Source: Thermoactinomyces daqus
GTDB taxonomy: Bacteria > Bacillota > Bacilli > Thermoactinomycetales > Thermoactinomycetaceae
Assembly (NCBI RefSeq): GCF_000763315.1
Contig: NZ_JPST01000003.1
Coordinates: forward strand, 62,001-126,000
DNA: 64,000 nt
Reading direction: 5' to 3'
The position numbers were made by a program, and so were the translations under genes. The notes beneath the pieces are model-generated. The model saw only the letters and a list, made by a program, of their open reading frames with translations, was not told where the DNA came from and ran no database searches. Below, in pieces: positions 47,137 to 56,751 of the stretch; within the stretch, counting starts at the first letter, position 1; each line of letters begins with the position of its first letter.

Positions 47137-47328
47137 TTAATTTTTCAACCCGAATGTATGCTTGATGAAGTCATACATGGCTGCCGGATCAGCCAAAAAC
47201 GCCAATAGCAATACAGTGCATAGCAAAAGGATACTGAGAAATGATAAAAATATTACTCCCCGGTATGCTTTTCTTACCACAGTTTTAACCAAACTCAAGA
47301 GACTAAACCCCTTCCTGTCAGTATCCAA
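47137..47328 (-). CDS. Small hypothetical membrane protein, up to 63 residues
   Basis: One long hydrophobic helix (VIFLSFLSILLLCTVLLLAF) follows a basic N-terminus, and the tail reads MYDFIKHTFGLKN. No family is recognised. The frame opens with TTG at 47328; a second TTG eleven codons on has the better site GGAAGGGG and would give 52 residues. A strong terminator follows 50 bases after the stop, which supports a real gene. It lies between valS and ysxE, where B. subtilis also has a small ORF (ysxD), but I cannot show homology. Confidence 0.55.
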   Translation of the reverse strand: MDTDRKGFSLLSLVKTVVRKAYRGVIFLSFLSILLLCTVLLLAFLADPAAMYDFIKHTFGLKN

Positions 47329-47620
47329 TATATTTACCCTTCAGCATATTCTTATTCTCTACTTTTCGTACACATCTGTCCAGTATTTCTTCAAAATAAG
47401 CCAAAAAAACAAGCAAACGCCACTTATTGCGCATAACATTTGCATAAAGGAAACACTTTTTTCCATAATCAACTTCTGCTTCCGGGCAAAATCCCAGGCA
47501 AATCCAAGTTCATTCCATTTCTGATCACTTGACGGGTGAGGAGCGGTCTTTATGTTGGAAGTCCTGTTCTGGGTACTCGCACTTAGTTTACCATTAAAAG
47601 CATTGCGCAAACTATTACAA
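47329..47620. other. AT-rich intergenic stretch, possibly with a 35-residue ORF
   Basis: The stretch is visibly richer in A and T than its neighbours. On the minus strand a 35-codon frame (47359-47466, MEKSVSFMQMLCAISGVCLF..) encodes a single hydrophobic helix, but its ribosome site is poor. Nothing else is seen. Confidence 0.35.
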
Positions 47621-47645
47621 AAAATAAAAAACCGGGAGTTCCCGG
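47621..47645 (-). terminator. Terminator of ysxE
   Basis: CCGGGA and TCCCGG flank a two-base loop directly after the ysxE stop; a long T-rich run follows on the minus strand. Confidence 0.85.
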
Positions 47646-47646
47646 A

Positions 47647-48732
47647 TTAAGACTTGCGTTTTCCTTTTCCTTTCTTTTTGCCGGTGCGCACAGGTACGGC
47701 AGCCGTTGCCGATTTGTTTTCTTCATTCTTCTTTTGCCCCGGCCACAATTGTCTGACCAGATCCTGGAGCTGTTCCATTTGCCTGACTTCCGCCTCCAGT
47801 CTCTGTACGGTTTGCGCTTCGGTTTGTGACAGACGGAGAGTTTCATAATACAATTTGAGTGTTTTCATCATCCGTTCCGGGTACGACAAATATAAAGCCA
47901 ACAGGCGCTTCTCCTTTGGTTTTAACAAATAGGAATTTTCATACGCTTGGAGCAGGTCATGCGGTGTTTCGCTCACATCCCTGTCGGAAGTAAAGCGCTG
48001 GATTGCCAAAGCCAGATCCCGTACCGGCGATTCCACCTGGGCATGGTCAAAATCGATAAAATAAAACTGTTCATCATCCCAAACCAGGTTACTGTCATGC
48101 ATCCGGCGGTGACACAGGGCATAGCGGGGCAGAGCGCCGTCATCCGTCTCCACAAACCGCTCCAGGCCGCGAATGGCAAAAGAAAAGGTATCGTCCAGCC
48201 GCTCTTTCAGGTTCCGGAACGACTGGTCAAACGGAGAAGCAAATTCCCTTTTTTCCACCGTTTCGAGATATTCCGACAACTGGTTCTTCTTTTCCTTCCA
48301 TTTTTGGATAAAATCCCGGCTGATCCGCTTCGGCAGTTCCGGATAGCGTTCGATGAGCGGTTCGGTCAGGCTGTGCAACTGTGCCAACGCCTGAACGGTT
48401 TCTGTCGGTGAGGGCGGTCCGGCTTCTCCTCCATCTTTCCAGGGGGTTGCATACCAAACTTCGTTCCCCACCTGCACAACCGGCTCATTATCCCTGTTCT
48501 TCACCCAGGGCAGCAGATGGGGGAATCCCTCTTCCCGCACCTGTTCCAGCATTTGATGGAGAAGCAGCAGTTTTTCACGCGGCGCCCGCGAATTTTTTAA
48601 AGCATACTCCCCCTCGGGCATCACCACTTTCCACACCCGTCCGGTATATTGAACATAGGCGGGTTCCCATCCATACTTGCTTAATACCTCGGCTAACGCA
48701 TTTTCTCTTGCAAGCGGTGCCCGGTTCATCAC
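47647..48732 (-). CDS. ysxE: YsxE, CotS-family spore coat protein (probable pseudokinase)
   Basis: The 361 residues share the aminoglycoside-phosphotransferase fold of CotS and YutH. In the catalytic loop LCHRRMHDSN the usual aspartate is Arg, while FIDFDHAQ keeps the metal aspartate, so phosphotransfer may be lost. The C-terminus ends in a lysine/glycine-rich tail (TGKKKGKGKRKS) likely to bind the coat or nucleic acid. It follows spoVID by 12 bases, the same order as in B. subtilis. Confidence 0.88.
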   Translation of the reverse strand: MMNRAPLARENALAEVLSKYGWEPAYVQYTGRVWKVVMPEGEYALKNSRAPREKLLLLHQMLEQVREEGFPHLLPWVKNRDNEPVVQVGNEVWYATPWKDGGEAGPPSPTETVQALAQLHSLTEPLIERYPELPKRISRDFIQKWKEKKNQLSEYLETVEKREFASPFDQSFRNLKERLDDTFSFAIRGLERFVETDDGALPRYALCHRRMHDSNLVWDDEQFYFIDFDHAQVESPVRDLALAIQRFTSDRDVSETPHDLLQAYENSYLLKPKEKRLLALYLSYPERMMKTLKLYYETLRLSQTEAQTVQRLEAEVRQMEQLQDLVRQLWPGQKKNEENKSATAAVPVRTGKKKGKGKRKS

Positions 48733-48744
48733 CTGTCCTCCTCC

Positions 48745-49977
48745 TTAAGTCGTTTGTTTTTTCGCATAATCGGGCACATAGAGGATTTGCCCTTCTTCCA
48801 GGCGGTCCGTCTGCAATTGATTCAGTTTCATCAATTGGCTCACAGCCACATCATACCGGGCCGCCACATGGTCAATTGTCTCATCTCTTTGCACGATCAC
48901 GATCTTCAGGCCGACAAATTGTTCTTCTTTATTGCCGACCAACCAGCGAATCCAATCAGTCTGCTTTTTGTTTTCCTGATCGGTTTCCGGCGCTTCCCCG
49001 CCTGAATTCAGCTCTTCTTCGACTTCCGTTTCAAAGACTTCCTCAAACTGGTTTTCCTTTTGCCGCTCTTCCCAAAATTCCCGCGGCGATTGCGCAAAAA
49101 TTGTCTGTCGTTCCGGTTCCGTCCGTTGTTTTTCCTTCGTTTTCTCCTCCGTTGAAACTTCTTTTTGTTCGGGAACCGTTTCTTTTCGGCCAACCGTCTC
49201 CTTCGGGAAAGCTGTTTCTTTCTCTTCCGCTGTCTTCTTTTTCCCACTTTCTTTTCCCGCCGGCTCCGGTTCCCGTTGTGCTCGCTTTTCCTCCGTTTCG
49301 GGAACTTCATGCGGAAGGACTTTGGCTTCGGGTTCCTCTTCGGCTTCCTCTCCCTGTTCCCTGTTCACCCTCTTTCCGGAAGTATTTTCTTCGTCCTGCT
49401 CCCTGGCTCGTGACACGACTTCCGGTTCAGGCTCCACATCCCCTTCTTCCTCACTTTGGATACTGATCGGCCGTACGGGAGCGCCGGAAAATTCCGGGAC
49501 AGTGTCATCCATCTCGCGCTCCTCATGGGAACCGGCTTTTTCTGCCTCCTCATTTGGATCCGGCAGCAAACCGTCTATCATGAGGATAGCTTCAATTTGC
49601 AATTCAAACGGGGACAGAACTTGATAATCAAACGATTCGACCTCCGCCGAGATGTGAGCCTGTTCAGCCCGATCCGCCGGCAATGTGATCTCAACAGGAA
49701 TCACGTAGGCGAGTTCACTGCGATGTTCCTCTTCGTACAAAAACGCTTCTGTATGTAACCCGGTGTGATCAGGTCCTTCCACTTCCCCCTCCTGCTGCGG
49801 GATATACATTCCGTTAAGACGCAGATACCCTTGAATTTTTAAATGTTGGCCCTCATCTTTGATCTCGACATCAGGGTACAGGTCCAGTTCCAGGAGGGTA
49901 TTCATTCCCGGTTGCTGCGGTTGCAATCTCACTTTTTCGGAGATATCAAAGCGAAGTTGGGTAAAGCGGTTTTCCAC
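48745..49977 (-). CDS. spoVID: SpoVID, spore coat encasement protein (LysM)
   Basis: SpoVID drives encasement of the spore by coat proteins. The N-terminal domain (ENRFTQLRFDISEKVRLQ, LLELDLYPDVEI) is conserved, a very acidic and basic repeat-like middle (about 160-330) follows, and a LysM domain ends the protein (VIVQRDETIDHVAARYDVAV..). I use the GTG at 49977, which has AAGGAGGG seven bases upstream and gives 410 residues; an ATG 17 codons earlier has no such site. A sigma-E-like promoter lies upstream. Confidence 0.92.
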   Translation of the reverse strand: MENRFTQLRFDISEKVRLQPQQPGMNTLLELDLYPDVEIKDEGQHLKIQGYLRLNGMYIPQQEGEVEGPDHTGLHTEAFLYEEEHRSELAYVIPVEITLPADRAEQAHISAEVESFDYQVLSPFELQIEAILMIDGLLPDPNEEAEKAGSHEEREMDDTVPEFSGAPVRPISIQSEEEGDVEPEPEVVSRAREQDEENTSGKRVNREQGEEAEEEPEAKVLPHEVPETEEKRAQREPEPAGKESGKKKTAEEKETAFPKETVGRKETVPEQKEVSTEEKTKEKQRTEPERQTIFAQSPREFWEERQKENQFEEVFETEVEEELNSGGEAPETDQENKKQTDWIRWLVGNKEEQFVGLKIVIVQRDETIDHVAARYDVAVSQLMKLNQLQTDRLEEGQILYVPDYAKKQTT

Positions 49978-50047
49978 GGCAAATCCCTCCTTAACAAAAG
50001 CTGTTCCCTTTCTATTCGGGATAGTCATAGGTTTTGGACGTTACTTA

Positions 50048-50076
50048 ACTATATGCATGGGAACGAAGGTTATCAC
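50048..50076 (-). promoter_or_regulatory. Sigma-E-like promoter of spoVID-ysxE
   Basis: CATATAGT (50048-50055) matches the sigma-E -10 CATACANT at seven of eight positions; GTGATAA (50070-50076) is a partial -35 at 14 bases. spoVID is a sigma-E gene in B. subtilis. Confidence 0.45.
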
Positions 50077-50149
50077 TTTTAAAGGGCCAAAAAAAGAACA
50101 AGATGATCAAAAAACAGAAGATCCACTGCATCCGGCCGCAAACTCCGAA

Positions 50150-50185
50150 ATAAAGAAGACCCCGGCAGCTGTTTGCCGCCAGGGT
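50150..50185 (-). terminator. Terminator of hemL
   Basis: ACCCTGGCGGC pairs with GCTGCCGGGGT (11 bp with wobbles) around AAACA, then CTTCTTTATTT on the minus strand. Confidence 0.85.
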
Positions 50186-50205
50186 TGTTGAACCAAAGTT
50201 TCTCT

Positions 50206-51498
50206 TTACTTTTTCAGCTTTTTCAAGGCATTGCGATTCGCTTCCAGTGTCCGGTTCAAATCCTCTTCGGTGTGGGCCGTCGAGATAAACATCCCTTCAA
50301 ACTGGGACGGGGGGATCAGCACCCCTTCATCCACCATATGGCGGAAATACTCGGCAAAACGCTTCGTATCAGCCGTTTTTGCAGTTTCGTAGTTAACCAC
50401 CTTTTCCCCTGTGAAAAAGAGGCAGACCATCGATCCAACTCGGTTGATATGGGCAGGGATTCCCGCTTCTTCTGCATTTTTGCGCAACCCTTCTTCCAAA
50501 ATCCGCCCTTTTCGCTCCAGTTCCTGATAAGCATCCGGCGTCATCTCTGTCAACGTGGCATAGCCGGCCGCCATCGCCAGCGGATTGCCGGAAAGCGTTC
50601 CCGCTTGATAAACAGGGCCGGTCGGAGCGATTTGTTCCATGATCTCCCTTTTTCCGCCGTAAGCGCCCACAGGTAATCCTCCGCCGATCACTTTTCCCAT
50701 CGTGGTCAGATCAGGCAGGATGTTGAATCTTCCTTGTGCCGAATGGTAATCGACGCGAAAACCGGTCATCACTTCGTCGAAAATGAGGAGGGCCCCATAT
50801 TGCTCGGTAATCTCCCGCACTCCTTCCAAAAAGCCGGGGAGAGGAGGAACAACCCCCATATTTCCGGCAACCGGTTCCATTATGACCGCAGCCACTTCCT
50901 CGCCAAACTTTTCAAAAGCCAGCTTGACACTGTTTAAATCGTTGTAGGGAACAGTCAGGGTGTGTTGCGCCGTATTTTCCGGCACGCCGGGACTGTCAGG
51001 CAAGCCGAGCGTGGCCACCCCTGAACCCGCCTTGATCAATAAGCTGTCCGAATGACCATGATAGCTTCCTTCAAATTTGAGAATTTTATTCCGCCCGGTA
51101 TAGGCACGAGCCAGGCGGATTGCGCTCATCGTTGCCTCTGTTCCCGAGTTTACCATGCGCACGATATCGACAGAGGGCATCCGCTCTGTCACCAGTTTGG
51201 CCATCGCCGTTTCCAATTCGGTCGGCGCACCGAAACTGGTTCCTTTTTCCGCCGTATCCTTGATGGCCTGAATCACTTTGGGATGTGCATGTCCCAGAAT
51301 CAACGGACCCCACGAGGCGATGTAATCAATATATTCATTGCCGTCCACGTCCACCATGCGGGAACCGAACGCACGCTCTATAAAAATCGGGTTCATCTCC
51401 ACCGACCGAAATGCCCGCACCGGGCTGTTCACCCCACCGGGGATGACCTGCACCGCTTCGCGATAATCGGCGATGGAACGGTCAAAACGCTTCTGCAT
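50206..51498 (-). CDS. hemL: Glutamate-1-semialdehyde 2,1-aminomutase
   Basis: HemL makes 5-aminolevulinate from glutamate-1-semialdehyde. PLP fold type I motifs are [32 protein letters not shown] and the cofactor lysine in [18 protein letters not shown]. It has 430 residues. In B. subtilis it closes the hemAXCDBL operon; here a divergent crystallin gene and the Ahb-like gene lie between hemB and hemL, so it must have its own promoter or rely on readthrough. Confidence 0.97.
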   Translation of the reverse strand: MQKRFDRSIADYREAVQVIPGGVNSPVRAFRSVEMNPIFIERAFGSRMVDVDGNEYIDYIASWGPLILGHAHPKVIQAIKDTAEKGTSFGAPTELETAMAKLVTERMPSVDIVRMVNSGTEATMSAIRLARAYTGRNKILKFEGSYHGHSDSLLIKAGSGVATLGLPDSPGVPENTAQHTLTVPYNDLNSVKLAFEKFGEEVAAVIMEPVAGNMGVVPPLPGFLEGVREITEQYGALLIFDEVMTGFRVDYHSAQGRFNILPDLTTMGKVIGGGLPVGAYGGKREIMEQIAPTGPVYQAGTLSGNPLAMAAGYATLTEMTPDAYQELERKGRILEEGLRKNAEEAGIPAHINRVGSMVCLFFTGEKVVNYETAKTADTKRFAEYFRHMVDEGVLIPPSQFEGMFISTAHTEEDLNRTLEANRNALKKLKK

Positions 51499-51661
51499 CC
51501 ACCATCACAACCTTCTTCAAAAATATGTACCGAATCATTCATTCCTTATTTTAACGCATACTGTTGATTTCCACATGAAACGGAAGCAAATTTTTTCTAA
51601 CAAATACCGGATGGAATCAGCTGATTCTGGAAAATGTTTTCTATCAAGTATTATGATGAAC

Positions 51662-51669
51662 CATACAAT
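51662..51669 (+). promoter_or_regulatory. Sigma-E-like -10 element of the crystallin gene
   Basis: CATACAAT is a perfect sigma-E -10, 60 bases before the crystallin ATG. The -35 position is poor. Further down, TCATATT (51681-51688 region) also looks like a sigma-E -35 but lacks a good partner. Confidence 0.45.
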
Positions 51670-51730
51670 TGATCATTCTATTTCATATTTTAACAAAGAA
51701 AAACATTTTTATAGAAAAGGAGCAAAAAGA

Positions 51731-52177
51731 ATGAGGATCAGCAAAAAGCCATCCGGCGAATTACCAACCGCAAAGCCGGCTTCTCCGAAAAAACCTTTGA
51801 ACATCCAACAGGCCCGCCTTTCACTTGAACTGTTTCAAGATGCCAATTTTTCCGGAAGGCGAATCCGCTTCCGGCGGCGCGGAGTCGCGGTCCGCAATAT
51901 GAATGCATTTGCCTTTAACGATCTCCTGTCCAGCTTTCGCATGTCCAACCCGAATAATCCGGGCAGCTTAACCCTAGTTCTGTGGGAAGACGTAAACTAC
52001 TCGGGCAGAAGACAAGTATTTTTTGGATCAAGATCGGTTCCTTTTGTCGGGCCCATTTTTAATGATCTGACGTCTTCGTTCATTTTCGTGCCACGAAGGC
52101 TGACGTCCAGAGAGATCAATCGCATCGAGGCCACCGGAAGTGCAGCTTTTCTGGGCGTGGTGGAGATTTCAGCGTAA
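51731..52177 (+). CDS. Beta/gamma-crystallin domain protein
   Basis: The 148-residue protein has a basic, proline-rich N-terminus (1-28) and two tandem Greek-key motifs: LELFQDANFSGRRIRF..FNDLLSSFRM and LVLWEDVNYSGRRQVFF..FNDLTSSFIF. Each ends in an ND-x-x-S-S calcium-binding signature of microbial crystallins. No signal peptide is visible. The ATG has AAAAGGAG upstream. It reads opposite to all hem genes around it and has a sigma-E-like -10, so a spore or coat structural role is plausible but unproven. Confidence 0.85.
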   Translation: MRISKKPSGELPTAKPASPKKPLNIQQARLSLELFQDANFSGRRIRFRRRGVAVRNMNAFAFNDLLSSFRMSNPNNPGSLTLVLWEDVNYSGRRQVFFGSRSVPFVGPIFNDLTSSFIFVPRRLTSREINRIEATGSAAFLGVVEISA

Positions 52178-52208
52178 AAAAAGAGCCCCGTGCAATCGCT
52201 GCGGGGCT
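52176..52208 (-). terminator. Terminator of the hem operon after the Ahb-like gene
   Basis: AGCCCCG and CGGGGCT form the stem; seven T follow on the minus strand. It overlaps the end of the crystallin gene. Confidence 0.85.
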
Positions 52209-52234
52209 GCTGACACCAATCTGTTGAGGCCGGG

Positions 52235-53293
52235 TTAAGCCTCTATTTTTTGTTCCCGAATCACACGCTCTTCCCACTCATCCATATCCGGTGTGAAATA
52301 CTGAAGCCGGGTCTTTTTGTATTCTTTGGTCGAATATAGCGTCGCACGTTCGGTAATTCCGGTTTCGTCCTCAATCGCCTGCAAGATTTTTTCGCATTCT
52401 TCCAAGGTCCGGCCATGCACCATGGTGAAAATCGAATACGGCCAATCCGGATAAGTCGGACGCAGATAGCAATGGCTGACGGCTTTAAAGGAAGCCATCA
52501 CCGGGCCAATTTCATCGGCACGGTCTTCCGGAACCGCCCAAACCCCCATGCCGTTAAAGCGAAACCCGGCCTTGCGGTGATTGAGAATGGCGGCGAAGCG
52601 GCGCATCTGCTTCCGTTCAAGCATTTTTTTAGCCGCGTCCAACAGTTCTTCCGTTGAAAGTCCCAAATTTTGTGCGTAAAGATCAAAGGGGCGTGATTGA
52701 ACAGGGAGATCTTTTTGCAATTCGCGAATCACGGCAATGTCAAAATCGGTGATCACTTTATCCGCTTTTTTCCGGTCTTCCTCATTATAGCTCGGTTTTG
52801 CTTTTGCTTTCGTTCCATCCTGTTTGCCGGTCATGTCGAGCTGAACCCCGATCTTGAACAATTTCAGCGTTGGCATCAGGCGAATCACCTCAACGCCGGC
52901 CAACTTGCCCAACAGTTCCACTGTTTTTTCGAGACCGATGCGGCTGTTCGGAGGTACAGCAATGGTAAACCAGAGATTATACTCGTGGTTTCGCTTATAG
53001 TTATGGGTAACCCCGGGATGCTGATTAATGATGCGGGCCGCTTCATCCAGGTGTTCCTCCCGTACTTTTGCAGCAACCAAGCTGGACTTGTAGCCGAGTG
53101 TACGGGTGTCAAAAATGGCGGAAATTTGGCGTATGGTATCCTTTTTCAACTCACGGACACGCGACAAAACCGTTTCTTCGTCTGTCCCCAAGGTTTCGGC
53201 CACTGCTTTAAACGGCTCAGGAACCAGTTCCACACCTTCCTGGAGTTGGTTCAGGATCTCTTTATCCAGTTCATCCATCGTTTTGACGGGCAT
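52235..53293 (-). CDS. Two-domain siroheme decarboxylase homologue (AhbA-AhbB fusion, Lrp/AsnC-like)
   Basis: The 352 residues are two Lrp-like units. The first (1-160) has a HTH (KTMDELDKEILNQLQEG) and HEYNLWFTIAV; the second (185-340) has DFDIAVIRELQKDLPVQ, LNHRKAGFRFNGMGVW and YSIFTMVHG. This is the pattern of AhbA and AhbB, which decarboxylate siroheme to didecarboxysiroheme, here joined in one chain. It begins one base after hemB, in an operon that also encodes siroheme enzymes. The alternative is an Lrp-type regulator of the hem genes, the usual automatic label. Confidence 0.8.
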   Translation of the reverse strand: MPVKTMDELDKEILNQLQEGVELVPEPFKAVAETLGTDEETVLSRVRELKKDTIRQISAIFDTRTLGYKSSLVAAKVREEHLDEAARIINQHPGVTHNYKRNHEYNLWFTIAVPPNSRIGLEKTVELLGKLAGVEVIRLMPTLKLFKIGVQLDMTGKQDGTKAKAKPSYNEEDRKKADKVITDFDIAVIRELQKDLPVQSRPFDLYAQNLGLSTEELLDAAKKMLERKQMRRFAAILNHRKAGFRFNGMGVWAVPEDRADEIGPVMASFKAVSHCYLRPTYPDWPYSIFTMVHGRTLEECEKILQAIEDETGITERATLYSTKEYKKTRLQYFTPDMDEWEERVIREQKIEA

Positions 53294-53294
53294 C

Positions 53295-54272
53295 TTATTC
53301 TCCCCCTTTTAGCCAGCGGGCCAGATCTTTGGCATGGTACGTGATAATCAGATCTGCCCCGGCCCGTTTGAATGCCAGCATCGATTCGGTCACTACCTGC
53401 TTTTCATCAATCCAGCCATTGAGTGCAGCCGCTTTGACCATGGAATACTCACCGCTCACGTTGTAAGCGACAACTGGCAAGTCAAAACGCTCCCGCACAC
53501 GCACCATGACATCGAGATAAGGAAGCCCCGGTTTGACAATCAGCATGTCCGCACCTTCGGCCACATCAGAGGCCGCTTCCCGCATCGCCTCTCGTACATT
53601 GGCCGGGTCCATCTGATAGGTCCGGCGGTCGCCAAACTGCGGTGTGGAATGAGCCGCATCCCGGAAAGGTCCGTAAAAGCTTGAGGCGTACTTGACGGCA
53701 TAAGACATGATTGGAATATGGGAAAACCCGGCTTCATCCAATCCTTTACGAATCTCGTAAACAAAACCGTCCATCATGTTGGACGGAGCGATCATATCAG
53801 CACCCGCCCGGGCCTGGGAAACAGCGGTTGAGACGAGCCGCGTCAATGAAGCGTCATTGACGATCACTCCGTTTTCTACGATACCGCAATGACCATGCGA
53901 AGTGTACTGGCACAGACAGGTGTCGGCGATCACGTAAATGGAAGGATACTTTTCTTTGATATAGCGAATCGCTTTTTGCACGATTCCCTGTTCATCATCT
54001 GCAGAGCTCCCCCGTTCATCCTTTTCAGCCGGCACCCCAAAAATGATGACAGAAGAAATGCCCAGCCGGACCAGCTCGTCCATCTCCTCATGCAGCCGGT
54101 CCAGGGAATAATGGTAAACCTCAGGCATCGAAGGAACTTCTTGTTTGATATTTTCCCCTTCCACCACGAAAATCGGATAAATCAGATCCTCAACATGAAC
54201 GTGATGTTCACGAACCATGCGGCGGATCTGCTCGCTTGCTCGCAAACGACGGTGTCGGATATATGATTGCAT
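53295..54272 (-). CDS. hemB: Delta-aminolevulinic acid dehydratase (porphobilinogen synthase)
   Basis: HemB condenses two aminolevulinates to porphobilinogen. The zinc cysteines are in [17 protein letters not shown], and the Schiff-base lysines in [18 protein letters not shown] and [14 protein letters not shown]. The ATG at 54272 has AAAGGAGGAG and gives 325 residues. It follows cobA-hemD after 28 bases. Confidence 0.97.
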   Translation of the reverse strand: MQSYIRHRRLRASEQIRRMVREHHVHVEDLIYPIFVVEGENIKQEVPSMPEVYHYSLDRLHEEMDELVRLGISSVIIFGVPAEKDERGSSADDEQGIVQKAIRYIKEKYPSIYVIADTCLCQYTSHGHCGIVENGVIVNDASLTRLVSTAVSQARAGADMIAPSNMMDGFVYEIRKGLDEAGFSHIPIMSYAVKYASSFYGPFRDAAHSTPQFGDRRTYQMDPANVREAMREAASDVAEGADMLIVKPGLPYLDVMVRVRERFDLPVVAYNVSGEYSMVKAAALNGWIDEKQVVTESMLAFKRAGADLIITYHAKDLARWLKGGE

Positions 54273-54300
54273 AGAAAACTCCTCCTTTATCATGCCGGGC

Positions 54301-55815
54301 CTATAGTGTTTTTAATGCCTCCACCAGACCGTCAATCGTATATGAATCAGCAACCACATCTACCTTCAGCCCCAGTTCGGCAGCGGTTTGTGCCGTGATG
54401 GGACCGATGCAGGCGATCCTGCTCCCGGAGAGCAAAGCAGGAACCTCCGGTTCGACTGTTTTCACTGCTTCGACAAAATTGCGAACCGTAGAGGAGCTTG
54501 TGAAGGTAATCACATGAATAGCGCCCCGTTTCAGCATTTCTACTACTTCGCCCGCATCTTCGGTGCCGATTTTTGTATCGTATGCATCCACTTCCGTGAC
54601 ATGGCATCCCAGTTTCTCCAATTCAACAGCCAAAACTTCGCGGGCGATATCGGCACGGGGAAGCAGAATCTCTTCTCCCTGCTTGATCATCGGTTTGAGT
54701 GCTTCCACAAGCGCTTCTGCCTTATACTCTTCCGGCAACACTTCCACCCGCAATCCTTTTTCGATTAGCACCTCTGCCGTTTTGGGACCGATCGCCGCAA
54801 TCCGCGCCTTGGCCATCCGGCGAATATCGAGATTTAATTCGATCAGGCGTTTAAAAAAGTGCTTCACTCCATTGGCACTGGTAAAAATCACCCAGTCAAA
54901 CCGCTCAAGCTGATGCAACGCCGCATCCAACAGGTCTTGGCGCTCAGGACGGGTGATGCGGATCACGGGAAATTCTACCGCTTCTCCACCAAGCGCCTGA
55001 ATTTTCTCCGTCAAAACGCTGCTCTGGCTTCGAGCCCTTGTGACCAGAACCCTTTTGCCAAACAGCGGTTTCTTTTCAAACCACGACAATTTTTCCCGCA
55101 GTTTTACGACTTCCCCCACCACGATAATGGCCGGGGAACGGAAACGGGCCTCCTCCACTTTTTGCACGATATCCTCCAAGGTTCCCGTCAGCGTTTCCTG
55201 TTCAACCCGGGTGCCCCAGCGAATAAGTGCAACCGGCGTTTCTTTTGAACGGCCGTATTTGATGAGCTGTTCGACAATAAACGGCAGATTTCCGACCCCC
55301 ATCAAAAAGATCAGAGTTTCCACTGCCGTAGCCAAGTGGTTCCAACGGATGGATGATTCGGTTTTTTCCGGCCGTTCATGCCCTGTGACGATCGCAAAGG
55401 AGGAATTAAAGTCACGGTGTGTGACGGGAATGCCGGCATAAGCGGGAACGGCGATTGCCGAGGTAATCCCCGGTACGACTTCAAACGGAATCCCTTCTTC
55501 CACAAGGCGTTCCGCCTCTTCACCCCCGCGGCCGAAAATGAAAGGATCTCCCCCTTTGAGCCGGGTTACGACCTTCCCCTCTTTCGCTTTAGCCACCAGT
55601 AAGTCATTGATCTCCTCCTGGGTCAGCGTATGCCGGTCCGGCAGCTTGCCGCAGTAAATCAATTCGGCCTTCGGTTTCGCGTGCTTTAACAGCAAAGGGC
55701 TCGCTAAACGGTCGTAAACAATGCAGTCTGCCTTTTTAATCGCTTCCAATCCTTTTACTGTAATTAATCCGGGATCCCCCGGTCCAGCTCCTACCAAATA
55801 AACAAGTTTCGTCAT
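54301..55815 (-). CDS. cobA-hemD: Fused uroporphyrinogen-III C-methyltransferase and uroporphyrinogen-III synthase
   Basis: Residues 1-245 are an SUMT ([37 protein letters not shown]), which makes precorrin-2; residues 255-504 are HemD ([45 protein letters not shown]), which closes uroporphyrinogen III. B. subtilis has separate genes. The ATG at 55815 lies four bases after the hemC stop, with GAGAGGAG inside hemC. The fusion channels the product directly towards siroheme. Confidence 0.96.
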   Translation of the reverse strand: MTKLVYLVGAGPGDPGLITVKGLEAIKKADCIVYDRLASPLLLKHAKPKAELIYCGKLPDRHTLTQEEINDLLVAKAKEGKVVTRLKGGDPFIFGRGGEEAERLVEEGIPFEVVPGITSAIAVPAYAGIPVTHRDFNSSFAIVTGHERPEKTESSIRWNHLATAVETLIFLMGVGNLPFIVEQLIKYGRSKETPVALIRWGTRVEQETLTGTLEDIVQKVEEARFRSPAIIVVGEVVKLREKLSWFEKKPLFGKRVLVTRARSQSSVLTEKIQALGGEAVEFPVIRITRPERQDLLDAALHQLERFDWVIFTSANGVKHFFKRLIELNLDIRRMAKARIAAIGPKTAEVLIEKGLRVEVLPEEYKAEALVEALKPMIKQGEEILLPRADIAREVLAVELEKLGCHVTEVDAYDTKIGTEDAGEVVEMLKRGAIHVITFTSSSTVRNFVEAVKTVEPEVPALLSGSRIACIGPITAQTAAELGLKVDVVADSYTIDGLVEALKTL

Positions 55816-55819
55816 CCGA

Positions 55820-56737
55820 CTAACTCCTCTCACTGAGTGCCAGCAGTTGACCTGCTCCAAGCTCTCTCATCTCTTTGGCAAGCTGTTTGCCAACCGCCCA
55901 TTCGTCTTTGCCTCGCATGCTTTTCTTGATGACCTCTTTACCGTCCGGTTGCGCCACCAAACCGGTCAAGTGCACTTCCTCTCCATCGACTTCGGCGTAA
56001 GCAGCCAGGGGCATATGGCAACTTCCTTCAAAGGCGACCAAAAAAGCCCTTTCCGCCCGGACCGCCCGCGCCGTCTGCTCATGGTTGATCCCGGCGAGGA
56101 GAGAGAGCAGCTCATGGTCATCTTCACGACACTGGATGGCGAGCGCTCCCTGGCCAACCGCGGGTAACATCACGTTGATCGGCAATTCTTCACAAATCTC
56201 GCTTTGCCAATCCATGCGGTAAAGGCCCGCCGCCGCAAGTACGATCGCATCAAACTGTCCTTCCCTCATTTTCCGGATGCGCGTATCCAGGTTGCCACGA
56301 ACCGGCTCCACCCTCAAATCAGGGCGGGAGGCCAATATCTGCGCTTGGCGCCGCAGACTGCTCGTCCCCACCACGGAGCCGGGCGGCAATTCAGCCAGCA
56401 TCTTTCCATCGCGCGACAACAGCACATCCCGTGGATTTTCACGACGGGGAATGGCTCCGATCACAAGCCCTTCCGGCATCTCACCCGGCAAATCTTTCAT
56501 GCTGTGTACGGCAAAATCAATGCGCCCGTCCAATAATGCTTGTTCAATCTCTTTGACAAACAATCCTTTGCCGCCCACTTTGGACAACGTGACATTGAGA
56601 ATCCGATCGCCCTTGGTGACAATTTTCTCCATTCTCACCTCGAGTCCCGGCTTCACTTCTTTCAAGCGGTCGACAACCCAGCTAGTCTGGGTCATTGCCA
56701 ACTGGCTCTTTCTTGTTCCCACGATGAGTGATCGCAT
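55820..56737 (-). CDS. hemC: Porphobilinogen deaminase (hydroxymethylbilane synthase)
   Basis: HemC polymerises four porphobilinogens. The start LIVGTRKSQLAMTQTSWV, the DFAVHSMKDLPGEMP region with catalytic Asp, and the dipyrromethane-binding cysteine in FEGSCHMPLAAYA are present. It has 305 residues and lies 14 bases after sirC. Confidence 0.98.
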   Translation of the reverse strand: MRSLIVGTRKSQLAMTQTSWVVDRLKEVKPGLEVRMEKIVTKGDRILNVTLSKVGGKGLFVKEIEQALLDGRIDFAVHSMKDLPGEMPEGLVIGAIPRRENPRDVLLSRDGKMLAELPPGSVVGTSSLRRQAQILASRPDLRVEPVRGNLDTRIRKMREGQFDAIVLAAAGLYRMDWQSEICEELPINVMLPAVGQGALAIQCREDDHELLSLLAGINHEQTARAVRAERAFLVAFEGSCHMPLAAYAEVDGEEVHLTGLVAQPDGKEVIKKSMRGKDEWAVGKQLAKEMRELGAGQLLALSERS

Positions 56738-56751
56738 CTTCTCCCTCCTTT

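Noticed and set aside
48381-49466. A 361-codon plus-strand frame opposite ysxE and spoVID
   Set aside because: Spans two real genes and is made of low-complexity Pro/Ser/Phe, the mirror of Glu/Lys codons in spoVID.
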